NCBI GenBank assembly: GCA_000739535.1
Contig: DF820471.1
Location: forward strand, 297,044 to 343,131
Reading direction: 5' to 3'
DNA length: 46,088 bases
Source of the DNA: Candidatus Vecturithrix granuli
Lineage (GTDB): Bacteria > Moduliflexota > Moduliflexia > Moduliflexales > Moduliflexaceae
Shown: piece by piece, positions 8,011 through 15,931 of the stretch
How positions within the stretch are numbered: position 1 is the stretch's first letter
How the letters are laid out: every line of letters begins with the position of its first letter
Translations under genes and position numbers: made by a program
Notes under the pieces: generated by a model
The model's input: the letters and a program-made list of their open reading frames with translations, nothing else
What the model was told of the DNA's origin: nothing
Databases searched by the model: none

Positions 8011-8111
8011 AAAACCGGAATGCCCAAGAATTTTCCAAAATGCCTGGCTGGACAACCGAATAAGCATTTGATGATGGATGACTGTCTGTTCTGACTGACT
8101 CACAGCCTGAG

Positions 8112-8155
8112 AACGCCCCTGATACAGAATTTGTATCAGGGGCGTTGTTATTTTT
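8112..8155 (+). terminator. Intrinsic terminator
   Basis: Perfect 14-bp arms AACGCCCCTGATAC and GTATCAGGGGCGTT around a short loop, followed by GTTATTTTT. A textbook Rho-independent terminator for the Fur/7633 unit. Confidence 0.85.
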
Positions 8156-8172
8156 AGATTATTTTTAAAAAG

Positions 8173-8221
8173 TAGTTGACAGCGCAACTATATCCATATA
8201 TTTTGGTTGCATAGTCAACTA
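8173..8221 (+). promoter_or_regulatory. Promoter with two MarR-type operator dyads
   Basis: Two copies of TRGTTG-N6-CAACTA lie at 8173-8190 and 8204-8221, with centres 31 bp apart (about three helical turns). A promoter is interleaved: TTGACA at 8176-8181 falls inside the first dyad and TATTTT at 8199-8204 abuts the second. The dyads match the size and symmetry of MarR-family operators, and the operon downstream encodes a MarR regulator. Confidence 0.65.
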
Positions 8222-8257
8222 AGTAATTATGAATAACTTTGCTGCACATTTCAAGAA

Positions 8258-8466
8258 CCTCACCCCTGGCCCCTCACCAAAGGAGAGGGGAGACTCCCTC
8301 CCCCTTCGGGCAGGGCTGTTAAGTTCTACCCCCACAGTCCCCCGCAAGCGGGGGAGGTCGATCCGTTTCACCCCGGTTGCGGAGGGAATAAAAGGGGGGT
8401 CACAGCTTTTCCCCGCGAGAACTTAACAGCCCTGCTCCCCTTCAGGGAGGGCTGGGGTGGGGTAAG
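8258..8466. repeat. LTPGPSPKERG-coding palindromic repeat, interrupted
   Basis: The left half (8258-8310, CCTCACCCCTGGCCCCTC...) and right half (8435-8466, CTCCCCTTCAGGGAGGGCTG...) form the two arms of a known type of dispersed repeat whose translation reads NLTPGPSPKERG. A 124-bp element with its own inverted ends is inserted between them. The right arm runs into the ribosome-binding region of the MATE gene at 8476. Confidence 0.7.
8311..8434. mobile_element. 124-bp element with CAGGGCTGTTAAGTTC terminal inverted repeats, copy 1
   Basis: Perfect 16-bp ends at 8311-8326 and 8419-8434. The interior carries another hairpin, TCCCCCGCAAGCGGGGGA. It splits an LTPGPSPKERG-type repeat. A second element with the same ends and the same total length is at 10404-10527 but with a different interior. 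Confidence 0.7.
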
Positions 8467-8475
8467 GATGCCCGG

Positions 8476-9867
8476 ATGAAAGACACCAAAAAGGCTCAAT
8501 TAATCGAGGGATCGATAGCAAAAACCTTGTTCAATCTGACGATTCCGATGATGCTGGGAATGTTGGGAATGAGCGCCTTTAATCTGACGGATACCTATTT
8601 TGTCGGACAACTCGGCACACGGGAATTGGCGGCGATGAGCTTTACTTTCCCGGTGGTCATGATTATTTCAAGTCTGGCGCATGGGCTGGGAATTGGCGTC
8701 TCAGCCGTGGTATCACGCGCGATCGGAGAGGGTGATCAGAAGAAGGTGCAGCGTTTAACCACTGATAGCCTGGTATTATCGCTGCTGCTGGTGGTGAGTT
8801 TTGTGGCGACCGGATTATTGACGATCACCCCTCTCTTCCGTTTTTTAGGCGCAACACCGGAAATTTTACCGCTGATTGAACGCTATATGCGGGTTTGGTA
8901 TCTCGGCATGATTGCCGTTGTCATTCCGATGGTGGGGAATAGCGCCACTCGCGCCACAGGCGACACGAAAACCCCGGGCATGATCATGCTGGTAGCAGTG
9001 TTCGTCAATATCATCTTAGATCCGCTGTTCATCTTTGGAATTGGTCCCTTTCCCAGACTGGAAATCGTTGGAGCAGCCCTGGCAACCGTGTTTGGCCGCA
9101 CGATTACGCTTTGTGTGGCGCTGTGGGTGCTCATTCGCCGCGATAAGATGATTACGTTTGAACGCCCTTCTTTAAATACGTTGTTACAGTCGTGGAAACA
9201 TATGCTCTATATTGGTTTACCGACCGCCGGGACGAATATGTTACTTCCGATTTCGGCAGGAATCATTACGAAATTAATCGCGACCTATGGCCCCGCAGCG
9301 GTGGCCGGGTTTGGCGTGGCGACCCGCGTCGAAATGTTTGCGCTGTTACCCGTTATGGCCCTGAGTTCGGTACTTGGGCCGTTTATCGGCCAAAATTGGG
9401 GCGCAAAAAAATATGAGCGGGTATGGGCGGGCAGTTCCTATAGTCACCGGTTTTCAATCGGATGGGGTCTGGGGATGTTTCTGCTCTTAGCCTTCTCAGG
9501 TAAATTCATTGCGTCACTCTTTAATCCTGATCCGGTCGTGATTTCAACCGCGGCGACCTATCTCTGGATCGTTCCGCTTGGCTATGGCGCGCAGGGAGGG
9601 TTGCGTCTTTCAACTATCGCGTTAACTGTGCTGCATAAACCATTGCGCTCCGCATTGATTACGCTGGTGCAGGCGTTTATCCTGCACATTCCATTGGCAT
9701 ATCTCGGATCCCAGATTTTCGATTTAAAAGGAGTGTTTTCGGCGGCGGTCATGTCATATCTGATTGCCGCCCTTATTGCCTATTGGTGGTTGAAAAATTC
9801 TCTGGCAACAGAACAAGGCATCGCTCTTTCACAACAGCTTGATACACGGGTGATAGAAACACTATGA
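8476..9867 (+). CDS. MATE-family multidrug efflux transporter (second copy)
   Basis: A 463-residue, 12-helix inner-membrane antiporter of the MATE superfamily. The N-terminal half starts TIPMMLGMLGMSAFNLTDTY near residue 24, with an SAVVSRAIGEGD signature near 76; the C-terminal half starts YIGLPTAGTNMLLPISAG near 245. ATG 8476 is preceded by TAAGGA, which belongs to the end of a dispersed repeat. It overlaps the next gene (MarR) by 4 bp (ATGA), so the two are translationally coupled. Regulation by that MarR protein at the 8173-8221 dyads is a direct prediction. Substrate unknown. Confidence 0.92.
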   Translation: MKDTKKAQLIEGSIAKTLFNLTIPMMLGMLGMSAFNLTDTYFVGQLGTRELAAMSFTFPVVMIISSLAHGLGIGVSAVVSRAIGEGDQKKVQRLTTDSLVLSLLLVVSFVATGLLTITPLFRFLGATPEILPLIERYMRVWYLGMIAVVIPMVGNSATRATGDTKTPGMIMLVAVFVNIILDPLFIFGIGPFPRLEIVGAALATVFGRTITLCVALWVLIRRDKMITFERPSLNTLLQSWKHMLYIGLPTAGTNMLLPISAGIITKLIATYGPAAVAGFGVATRVEMFALLPVMALSSVLGPFIGQNWGAKKYERVWAGSSYSHRFSIGWGLGMFLLLAFSGKFIASLFNPDPVVISTAATYLWIVPLGYGAQGGLRLSTIALTVLHKPLRSALITLVQAFILHIPLAYLGSQIFDLKGVFSAAVMSYLIAALIAYWWLKNSLATEQGIALSQQLDTRVIETL

Positions 9868-10325
9868 AGGACCATGTAAAAAAACCACAAGAATCCCTGG
9901 GACGCCTTATTGCGTGTTTATATCATCAGGCGCGCAGCTATTTTGAAAAAGAGTTGGCACCTTATGATCTTGGAAGCGGGGCCATGCCAGTATTGAAAGC
10001 GTTGTTATATCATGATGGCATCAACCAGCAGGAATTAAGCGAAAAATTACATGTGGATAAAGCCACGACGACCCGCGCTATCGCAAAACTGATTGAAAAC
10101 GGCTATGTGCGCCGGGAGAAGGATATTGAAGATCATCGTGCTTATCGCCTTTTTGTCACTCAAAAAGCTCAGGACATTGCGCCGGAAATACAACGAGTCT
10201 TACAATCATGGACTGCTATTCTGGCTGAAGGTTTGACGGAGAAGGAAAAAGAAGCGGCCCTGGCGCTGTTGCAACACATGCGGAACAATGCCCTGCGCCA
10301 TAAAGTAGGTGAGGAAGGAGAATGA
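9864..10325 (+). CDS. MarR-family transcriptional regulator
   Basis: A 153-residue winged-helix regulator. The core reads INQQELSEKLHVDKATTTRA (about residues 53-72), then IAKLIENGYVRREKDIEDHR, which covers the recognition helix and the wing with its conserved D-x-R. MarR proteins are dimers that release DNA on binding phenolic or other small ligands or on oxidation; no Cys-based sensor is evident here. It overlaps the upstream MATE gene by 4 bp. Its likely targets are the two dyads upstream of that gene, giving autoregulation of the operon. Confidence 0.92.
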   Translation: MKDHVKKPQESLGRLIACLYHQARSYFEKELAPYDLGSGAMPVLKALLYHDGINQQELSEKLHVDKATTTRAIAKLIENGYVRREKDIEDHRAYRLFVTQKAQDIAPEIQRVLQSWTAILAEGLTEKEKEAALALLQHMRNNALRHKVGEEGE

Positions 10326-10403
10326 GCTTTGAAAGAGTCTGGCGAGATAGGAGGCGTACAGGTAAACACCTCTGTTCTCTGTATGCCCGGGTCTGGGCAT
10401 CCC

Positions 10404-10527
10404 CAGGGCTGTTAAGTTCTCTCAGGAGTGCGACATGGTTGTCGCATCAGAAATGCCTCTACGACGACCACGTCGCACTCCTGGATGCTTTTCATGGTGA
10501 ACAATTCTTGGGAACTTAACAGCCCTG
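10404..10527. mobile_element. 124-bp element with CAGGGCTGTTAAGTTC terminal inverted repeats, copy 2
   Basis: Perfect 16-bp ends at 10404-10419 and 10512-10527, identical to those at 8311-8434. Nested inside is a CAGGAG-type palindrome (10423-10483). It lies between the MarR gene and the 10621 gene; the 65-codon frame across it is repeat-derived and is not called as a gene. Confidence 0.7.
10423..10483. repeat. CAGGAG-type palindromic repeat, copy 2
   Basis: Perfect 12-bp outer arms CAGGAGTGCGAC and GTCGCACTCCTG, nested inside the 124-bp element. Related copies lie at 2782-2836 and 14522-14574. Confidence 0.65.
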
Positions 10528-10552
10528 CTGGGGCATCTCTGTCTGGCTATTT

Positions 10553-10607
10553 GGAGAGTAGCCGCTTCAGTCGCTTTTAAAACGCTGAAGCGCTTACGAC
10601 AAACTCA
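10553..10607. repeat. GTAGTT/CGCTTCAG-type palindromic repeat, degenerate copy
   Basis: CGCTTCAG (10563-10570) and CTGAAGCG pair across about 14 bases, and the sequence ends ACAAACTC like the copy near 25246. It is a degenerate member of the family seen at 25165-25246, 31038-31091 and 45435-45490. It lies just upstream of the ribosome site of the 10621 gene. Confidence 0.45.
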
Positions 10608-10620
10608 GGAGGATAACAAT

Positions 10621-10941
10621 ATGACAGGACATCCATTAGCTGTATTTATGCAGCATGATCCACAATTAATGGAATTGGTGAATCAATCCAGAGAGTTGAC
10701 TTTCGTAGATGGGGCCTTATCGAAAAAACACAAACTCCTCATTGCGTTGGCGTTGGATGCAGCGCATGGCGCAGTCAATGGTGTACGATCCCTGGCGCAG
10801 CAAGCCCTCGCTGCTGGCGCAACCAAAGCAGAAATCCTGGAAGCCGTGCACGTGACGCACTATGTTTCCGGCGTTGGCAGCGTCTATACTTCAGCGCAGG
10901 GACTTCAAGACGTGTTTGCAACTGAACCTGATTCACGTTAA
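10621..10941 (+). CDS. Carboxymuconolactone decarboxylase (CMD/AhpD)-like protein
   Basis: A 106-residue, all-helical protein. The core LSKKHKLLIALALDAAHGAV (about residues 33-52) and ATKAEILEAVHVTHYVSGVG (about 69-88) fit the CMD family. The CxxC pair that gives AhpD-type members their peroxidase or disulfide activity is absent (HGAVNGV at that place), so a redox role is unlikely; it may be a CMD-fold protein of unknown chemistry. CAGGAGG precedes ATG 10621. Its stop codon overlaps the start of the ABC exporter gene by one base (TAATG), so it belongs to the exporter operon. Confidence 0.78.
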   Translation: MTGHPLAVFMQHDPQLMELVNQSRELTFVDGALSKKHKLLIALALDAAHGAVNGVRSLAQQALAAGATKAEILEAVHVTHYVSGVGSVYTSAQGLQDVFATEPDSR

Positions 10942-12683
10942 TGCATTCATTACGACAACTGGCAAGCTTTTTACGCCCTTATTGGCGCTACGCTATGATT
11001 TGCCCGCTGCTGATGATCGTGGAAGTGGCAATGGATTTGTTACAACCCAAACTGATGCAGCAAATCGTGGATGTAGGTATTGTCCGACTCGACCTGACGA
11101 TGGTTCTGCACACAGGTATGCTCATGATAAGTGTGGCCTTGATTGGACTCCTGGGCGGCGGGGGAAATACGATTTTTGCTGTCAAGGTCGCTCAGGGAGT
11201 CAGTGCGGATGTACGTAGCACCCTGTTTCGCAAGGTGTTATCCTTTTCCTTTGGCAATCTGGATACCCTGAAGACAGGAGAATTAGTCACGCGGCTCACC
11301 AATGATGTCAACCAGGTACAGGAAGTCGTTCTGATTCTGTTCCGTATTTTGCTCAGAGCGCCATTGATGCTGATCGGAAGCATCATCATGGCGGTGTTTA
11401 CCAGTCCCAGGTTGGCGGTGATTGTGTTTCTGCTGCTGCCGGTATTGGCCGGACTTCTTCTCTGGGTGCTCCGGTCAGTCCAGCCAATGTTTGCTGAAGT
11501 ACAGCGCAGGCTTGATGTGATCAATACGATCCTTCAGGAAAATCTGGCCGGTATGCGAGTGGTAAAAGCCTTTGTCCGCGCTGATTATGAAGAACACCGA
11601 TTTGCCCGGGTCAATGACGATCTGATGGCTCAGACCATCCGGGCTATCCGCCTGATGGCAATTGTCATGCCGGGTATGACGCTGGTGCTAAACCTGGGGA
11701 TCGTGGGCGCAATCTGGTTCGGCGGCTTGCAGGTGATGTACGGCAATATGCAGGTCGGACAAATCATCGCTTTTGTCAACTATTTGTTACGCACGTTGTT
11801 TGCTGTGGTGATGGTCGGGATGTTGCTTGTGCGGGTATCGCGCGCCGAAGCCTCGGCGGAACGCATTTTGGAAGTATTGCACAGTCAGCCGGAAATCACA
11901 GATAAACCCGATGCGCTCGCCGCGTTTACGCCGCAGGGTCGCGTGACCTTTGAGCATGTCGCCTTTAATTATAACGGCAATCGCCATGAGCCTGTACTTC
12001 AGGATATTCATTTTACAGCAGAGCCGGGACAGACGGTTGCGATTCTCGGAGCGACTGGTTCGGGAAAATCGAGTTTAGTACATTTAATCCCTCGCTATTA
12101 TGATGTAAGCGCCGGGCGCGTATTGATTGATGGCGTAGATGTTCGCGATATAAATCTCACGGTCTTACACCGGCGAATCGCGGTGGTCTTTCAGGAAGCG
12201 GTACTGTTTTCAGGGACGATTCGTGAAAATATCTGCTACGGCCGACCGGAGGCGACGGAAGAGGAAATGATTACTGCGGCTAAAGCGGCCCAGGCGCATG
12301 AGTTCATCAGCGCGTTTCCCGATGGTTATGCCACGTTAGTTGGTCAACGTGGGGTCAATTTGTCCGGCGGACAAAAACAGCGGATTGCCATTGCCCGCGC
12401 CTTGCTTACGAACCCGGCGATTCTGATTCTTGATGATAGCACCAGCGCAGTGGATATTGAAACCGAAGGCAAAATCCAGAACGCCTTAGCTGTCTTGATG
12501 CAAGGCCGCACGAGTTTTGTCATCGCGCAGCGTATCAGTACGGTATTAACTGCTGATAAAATTTTGGTATTAGACGAAGGGCGGCTTGTGGCTGAAGGGA
12601 AGCATTGTGATCTTATGACCAGCAGTACAGTGTATCGTGAGATTTATGAATCGCAGTTAGGCGGCAGAGGGATGGCATTATGA
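10941..12683 (+). CDS. Heterodimeric ABC exporter, subunit with degenerate ATPase site
   Basis: A 580-residue half-transporter: six membrane helices (about 1-310) fused to an ATPase domain (about 335-575). Walker A is GATGSGKSS, and the signature is the canonical LSGGQKQR. Walker B reads ILILDDSTSAVD, with Asp where the catalytic Glu should be, and the H-loop reads FVIAQRISTV, with Gln for His. These are the marks of the inactive-site subunit of exporters such as LmrCD, BmrCD and TM287/288. It overlaps the next gene by 4 bp. Its partner supplies the complementary residues. Confidence 0.93.
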   Translation: MHSLRQLASFLRPYWRYAMICPLLMIVEVAMDLLQPKLMQQIVDVGIVRLDLTMVLHTGMLMISVALIGLLGGGGNTIFAVKVAQGVSADVRSTLFRKVLSFSFGNLDTLKTGELVTRLTNDVNQVQEVVLILFRILLRAPLMLIGSIIMAVFTSPRLAVIVFLLLPVLAGLLLWVLRSVQPMFAEVQRRLDVINTILQENLAGMRVVKAFVRADYEEHRFARVNDDLMAQTIRAIRLMAIVMPGMTLVLNLGIVGAIWFGGLQVMYGNMQVGQIIAFVNYLLRTLFAVVMVGMLLVRVSRAEASAERILEVLHSQPEITDKPDALAAFTPQGRVTFEHVAFNYNGNRHEPVLQDIHFTAEPGQTVAILGATGSGKSSLVHLIPRYYDVSAGRVLIDGVDVRDINLTVLHRRIAVVFQEAVLFSGTIRENICYGRPEATEEEMITAAKAAQAHEFISAFPDGYATLVGQRGVNLSGGQKQRIAIARALLTNPAILILDDSTSAVDIETEGKIQNALAVLMQGRTSFVIAQRISTVLTADKILVLDEGRLVAEGKHCDLMTSSTVYREIYESQLGGRGMAL

Positions 12684-14515
12684 CCAGGCAGCAGGCAGAG
12701 CGGAAAAATCATGCTGAGATGCGAATGATGCGCGGCCCTGGCAGTGGGGCGCGTCGCATGATGCTGGGGCAGGTACAGAAAGCGAAAAATGTCCAGGGCA
12801 CCTTGCGCCGCGTATGGAACTATTTACAACAGCAGCGACTGGGACTTGCAGAAGTTGTCGGTTTGGTCTGTTTGACGACCGGATTTAACATCACAGGTCC
12901 ATACCTGATGGGTATGGCAATTGACCAGTATATGTTCAGGCACGATTTGAAGGGTCTGACACTGATCGCTGTCTTGATGATCCTTGTCTATACCCTGGCA
13001 ACCTTAACCACCTGGCTGCAAATCTATTTGATGTCAGCGCTGGCTCAACGTGTGGTACGTGATATTCGACATGATCTCTTTGCAAAATTGCAGACCCTGG
13101 TCCCACGCTTTTTCGACGAACGTCCGCACGGCGAATTGATGAGTCGTTTAACCAATGATGTTGAAAACATCAGTAATGTGCTCTCTGAGGGGGTCACGCA
13201 ATTCATCGCCAGTCTGCTCACCATAACAGGCGTCGCGCTGATGATGCTCTGGCTGAATCGCTGGTTGGCGGTTGTGAGCCTGGTGACAGTTCCTCTGATG
13301 GGATTTCTGACAAAATGGGTTGTCGCACACACGCGCCAGGGATTTCGTGAGCAGCAGCGCACGTTGGGTGTGTTGAATGGATTAATTGAGGAAACCATCA
13401 CCGGCGCGCGCGTGGTGAAAGCCTACGGGCGTGAACAGGCGACCTTTGCAGCCTTTGATCAGGCCAATGAGCATTTACGCGTTGCCGCCATCACCGCACA
13501 AACCTATTCCTTGTTGTTATTTCCGTTGACAAATTTTGTGAACAACGCCGGTTTTGCTATTGTAGCTGGAGTCGGAGGATGGATGGCCTTACGAAGTCTG
13601 GCAACGGTGGGCGTCATCGCGAGTTTCCTGAGTTACACGCGTCAATTCGGCCACCCTCTGAATCAGATCGCTGGTCTGTATAACAGTATTCAATCTGCCC
13701 TGGCCGGCGCAGAGCGTATCTTTGAAATCCTTGATGAAGTCCCTGAATTGTCTGATGATCCCGAAGCCAAGCCTTTAAACTCGATTCAGGGTGACATTGT
13801 GTTTCATGAGGTCAATTTTAGTTATAAAGCGGATATTCCGGTACTCAAACAGGTAAATCTGCACGCGCAGCCCGGGCAGGTGATCGCTCTGGTTGGGCCG
13901 ACCGGTGCAGGGAAAACAACGATTGTGAACGTGCTGATGCGCTTCTATGATATTGACTCTGGAACCATCTTAATTGATGGAAAAGATATTCGGCATGTCC
14001 AAAAAGCCAGTCTGCGTTGTCAATTAGGGATTGTGCTCCAGGATACATTTTTGTTTTCTGCCTCAGTTATGGAAAATATTCGTTATGGTAGGCTCGATGC
14101 GACCGACGAGGAAGTTTTCGCTGCCGCCAAAATCGCCGAAGTCGATCATTTCATTCGCCGTCTGCCTCAGGGATATGCTACGCTGCTCTCAGAACGTGGG
14201 AGTAATCTGAGTCAGGGACAACGCCAACTCCTGGCCATTGCTCGCGCTGTGCTTTCTGATCCCGGTATTCTGATCCTTGATGAAGCCACCAGCAGCGTGG
14301 ATACTCGCACTGAAGTCCAGATTCAAAGAGCGTTACTGCGGCTGATGCAAGGGCGTACAAGCTTTGTCATTGCCCATCGGCTGAGCACTATCCGCAATGC
14401 GGATCAGGTGTTAGTGATCCATGAAGGGCGTATCGTCGAACACGGCACTCATGACGCATTATTGAGGCAACACGGCTTGTATGCTAATTTGTATATGAGC
14501 CAGTTCAAAGGCTGA
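12680..14515 (+). CDS. Heterodimeric ABC exporter, catalytic subunit
   Basis: A 611-residue half-transporter. An extra N-terminal stretch of about 40 basic residues (MRMMRGPGSGARRMMLG) precedes six membrane helices and the ATPase domain. Walker A is GPTGAGKTT, Walker B is ILILDEATSSVD with the catalytic Glu, and the H-loop is FVIAHRLSTI with His. The signature is altered to LSQGQRQL. Thus the pair forms one full site (this Walker A/B/His with the partner's LSGGQ) and one degenerate site (partner's Walker B with this LSQGQ), as known for heterodimeric multidrug or lipid exporters. Substrate unknown. It is followed by a palindromic repeat. Confidence 0.93.
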   Translation: MTRQQAERKNHAEMRMMRGPGSGARRMMLGQVQKAKNVQGTLRRVWNYLQQQRLGLAEVVGLVCLTTGFNITGPYLMGMAIDQYMFRHDLKGLTLIAVLMILVYTLATLTTWLQIYLMSALAQRVVRDIRHDLFAKLQTLVPRFFDERPHGELMSRLTNDVENISNVLSEGVTQFIASLLTITGVALMMLWLNRWLAVVSLVTVPLMGFLTKWVVAHTRQGFREQQRTLGVLNGLIEETITGARVVKAYGREQATFAAFDQANEHLRVAAITAQTYSLLLFPLTNFVNNAGFAIVAGVGGWMALRSLATVGVIASFLSYTRQFGHPLNQIAGLYNSIQSALAGAERIFEILDEVPELSDDPEAKPLNSIQGDIVFHEVNFSYKADIPVLKQVNLHAQPGQVIALVGPTGAGKTTIVNVLMRFYDIDSGTILIDGKDIRHVQKASLRCQLGIVLQDTFLFSASVMENIRYGRLDATDEEVFAAAKIAEVDHFIRRLPQGYATLLSERGSNLSQGQRQLLAIARAVLSDPGILILDEATSSVDTRTEVQIQRALLRLMQGRTSFVIAHRLSTIRNADQVLVIHEGRIVEHGTHDALLRQHGLYANLYMSQFKG

Positions 14516-14521
14516 CAAGTT

Positions 14522-14574
14522 CAGGAGTGTGAAAGCTCTGCTTTGACAGCGAAAGCAAAGCTTTCACACTCCTG
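14522..14574 (+). repeat. CAGGAG-type palindromic repeat, copy 3
   Basis: Outer arms CAGGAGTGTGAAAGCT and AGCTTTCACACTCCTG form a perfect 16-bp stem with further inner pairing. It starts 7 bp after the ABC exporter stop codon and could end or stabilise that transcript. Confidence 0.65.
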
Positions 14575-14654
14575 GAGTCTATTCGTCAAAATTCATTTTA
14601 CAGAGCAGGAGTTTTTTCTTGAAAAAATATTGAGGTCTGGTTGAGGATGGACGT

Positions 14655-15899
14655 ATGAAAAAGATCATTGGAATACTTGTAATAATCTGTCTCATCGGTC
14701 TGTTAGGCTGGCAAATTTATCAGCGGGTGCAGGAATATAGAGCGACCAATGCCGGAAACGGGGGCGCTCCTGGCGGACAATCAGGAGGCCGTTCCAGACC
14801 GGCGGTCACAGTTGAAATCGCCGAGGTACAGCAGAAAACGATCCAGGATATTGGTCAATTCACCGGCTCCCTGCTGCCAACCTCACAATTTATTGTCACG
14901 CCGAAAGTGTCCGGACGCATCGAACAACTCCTGGTGAATATCGGCGACCGGGTTGAGCGGGGACAATTGATTGCCAAACTCGATGACGAGGCGTTTCGGC
15001 AGGCAGTGGATAAGGCCAAAGCGGAATTAGAAGTTGCGAAAGCCAATCTGGTAGAGACCCAGAGTGCATTGGAAATAACCAGACGCGATTTTGAACGTGC
15101 GAAAACTCTTTCGCAGAGTAATATCCTCAGTCAATCAAATCTGGATATGGCTGAAGCGAAATATAATGCTGCGGTTGCCAGCCAGAAAGTCGCTCGCGCA
15201 ACCGTGACCAATCGCCAATCCGGCCTGGATACAGCGAAACTCAATCTCTCGTACACTGAAATCACCGCAGACTGGAATAGTGGCAGCGATACTCGCGTTG
15301 TAGGGGAACGCTTTGTGGATGAGGGCGCAATTTTGAAAGCGAATGACTCGATTGTCTCTCTGTTAGATCTCAGTACTATTATCTCTGAAATTAATGTGAT
15401 CGAGCGTGATTATTTTCGTATTCGCCAGGGTCAGGAAGCCGTGATTATGACGGATGCGTTTCCTGGAACGCCCTTTATAGGGAAGGTTGCCAGAATTGCG
15501 CCGTTACTTCAGGAACAATCCCGGCAGGCCCGGGTGGAAATTGAAATCCCGAACCCGGAGGAATTGCTCAAACCGGGGATGTTTGTACGCGTCCGTCTGC
15601 AATTTGAGAATATTGAGAATGCGACTGTCGTTCCAATGTCGGCCCTGGTTAAACGTGAAGAACAGCAAGGCGTGTTTGTGGCCGATACAAACAATATGAC
15701 TGCCCGCTTTGTCCCGGTCACAGTGGGCGTGACCAGCAACGGTCTGGTGCAGATTCTTGATCCGTCATTATCGGGCGCAGTTGTTACCCTTGGCCATCAC
15801 CTGCTCGAAGACGGCGCGACAATTGCGTTGCCTGAACAAGCCTCTGGGGGACCACAGGCGGAACAACGACGACAAGGTTCACAACCGACCGCTCCTTAA
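14655..15899 (+). CDS. RND efflux periplasmic adaptor (membrane fusion protein)
   Basis: A 414-residue adaptor with an N-terminal membrane anchor (about residues 3-22), a Gly-rich linker (NAGNGGAPGGQSGG), a lipoyl-type half-motif (VSGRIEQLLVNIGDRVERGQ, about 91-110), a coiled-coil hairpin (about 115-195), and a beta-barrel and membrane-proximal region ending in a polar tail. It belongs to the HlyD/AcrA family, which bridges an RND pump to an outer-membrane channel. It is 32 bp upstream of the RND gene. GAGGAT precedes ATG 14655. No TolC-like gene follows. Confidence 0.92.
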   Translation: MKKIIGILVIICLIGLLGWQIYQRVQEYRATNAGNGGAPGGQSGGRSRPAVTVEIAEVQQKTIQDIGQFTGSLLPTSQFIVTPKVSGRIEQLLVNIGDRVERGQLIAKLDDEAFRQAVDKAKAELEVAKANLVETQSALEITRRDFERAKTLSQSNILSQSNLDMAEAKYNAAVASQKVARATVTNRQSGLDTAKLNLSYTEITADWNSGSDTRVVGERFVDEGAILKANDSIVSLLDLSTIISEINVIERDYFRIRQGQEAVIMTDAFPGTPFIGKVARIAPLLQEQSRQARVEIEIPNPEELLKPGMFVRVRLQFENIENATVVPMSALVKREEQQGVFVADTNNMTARFVPVTVGVTSNGLVQILDPSLSGAVVTLGHHLLEDGATIALPEQASGGPQAEQRRQGSQPTAP

Positions 15900-15931
15900 T
15901 CCTTTTTTTATTTACGATAGGGTTGAAACGT

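Noticed and set aside
8229-8426. 65-codon frame containing LTPGPSPKERG
   Set aside because: It is a translation of a dispersed palindromic repeat plus an inserted element, not a gene.
10322-10519. 65-codon frame overlapping the MarR stop by ATGA
   Set aside because: Most of it lies in the 124-bp repeat element; only the first 25 codons are unique and no family is seen.
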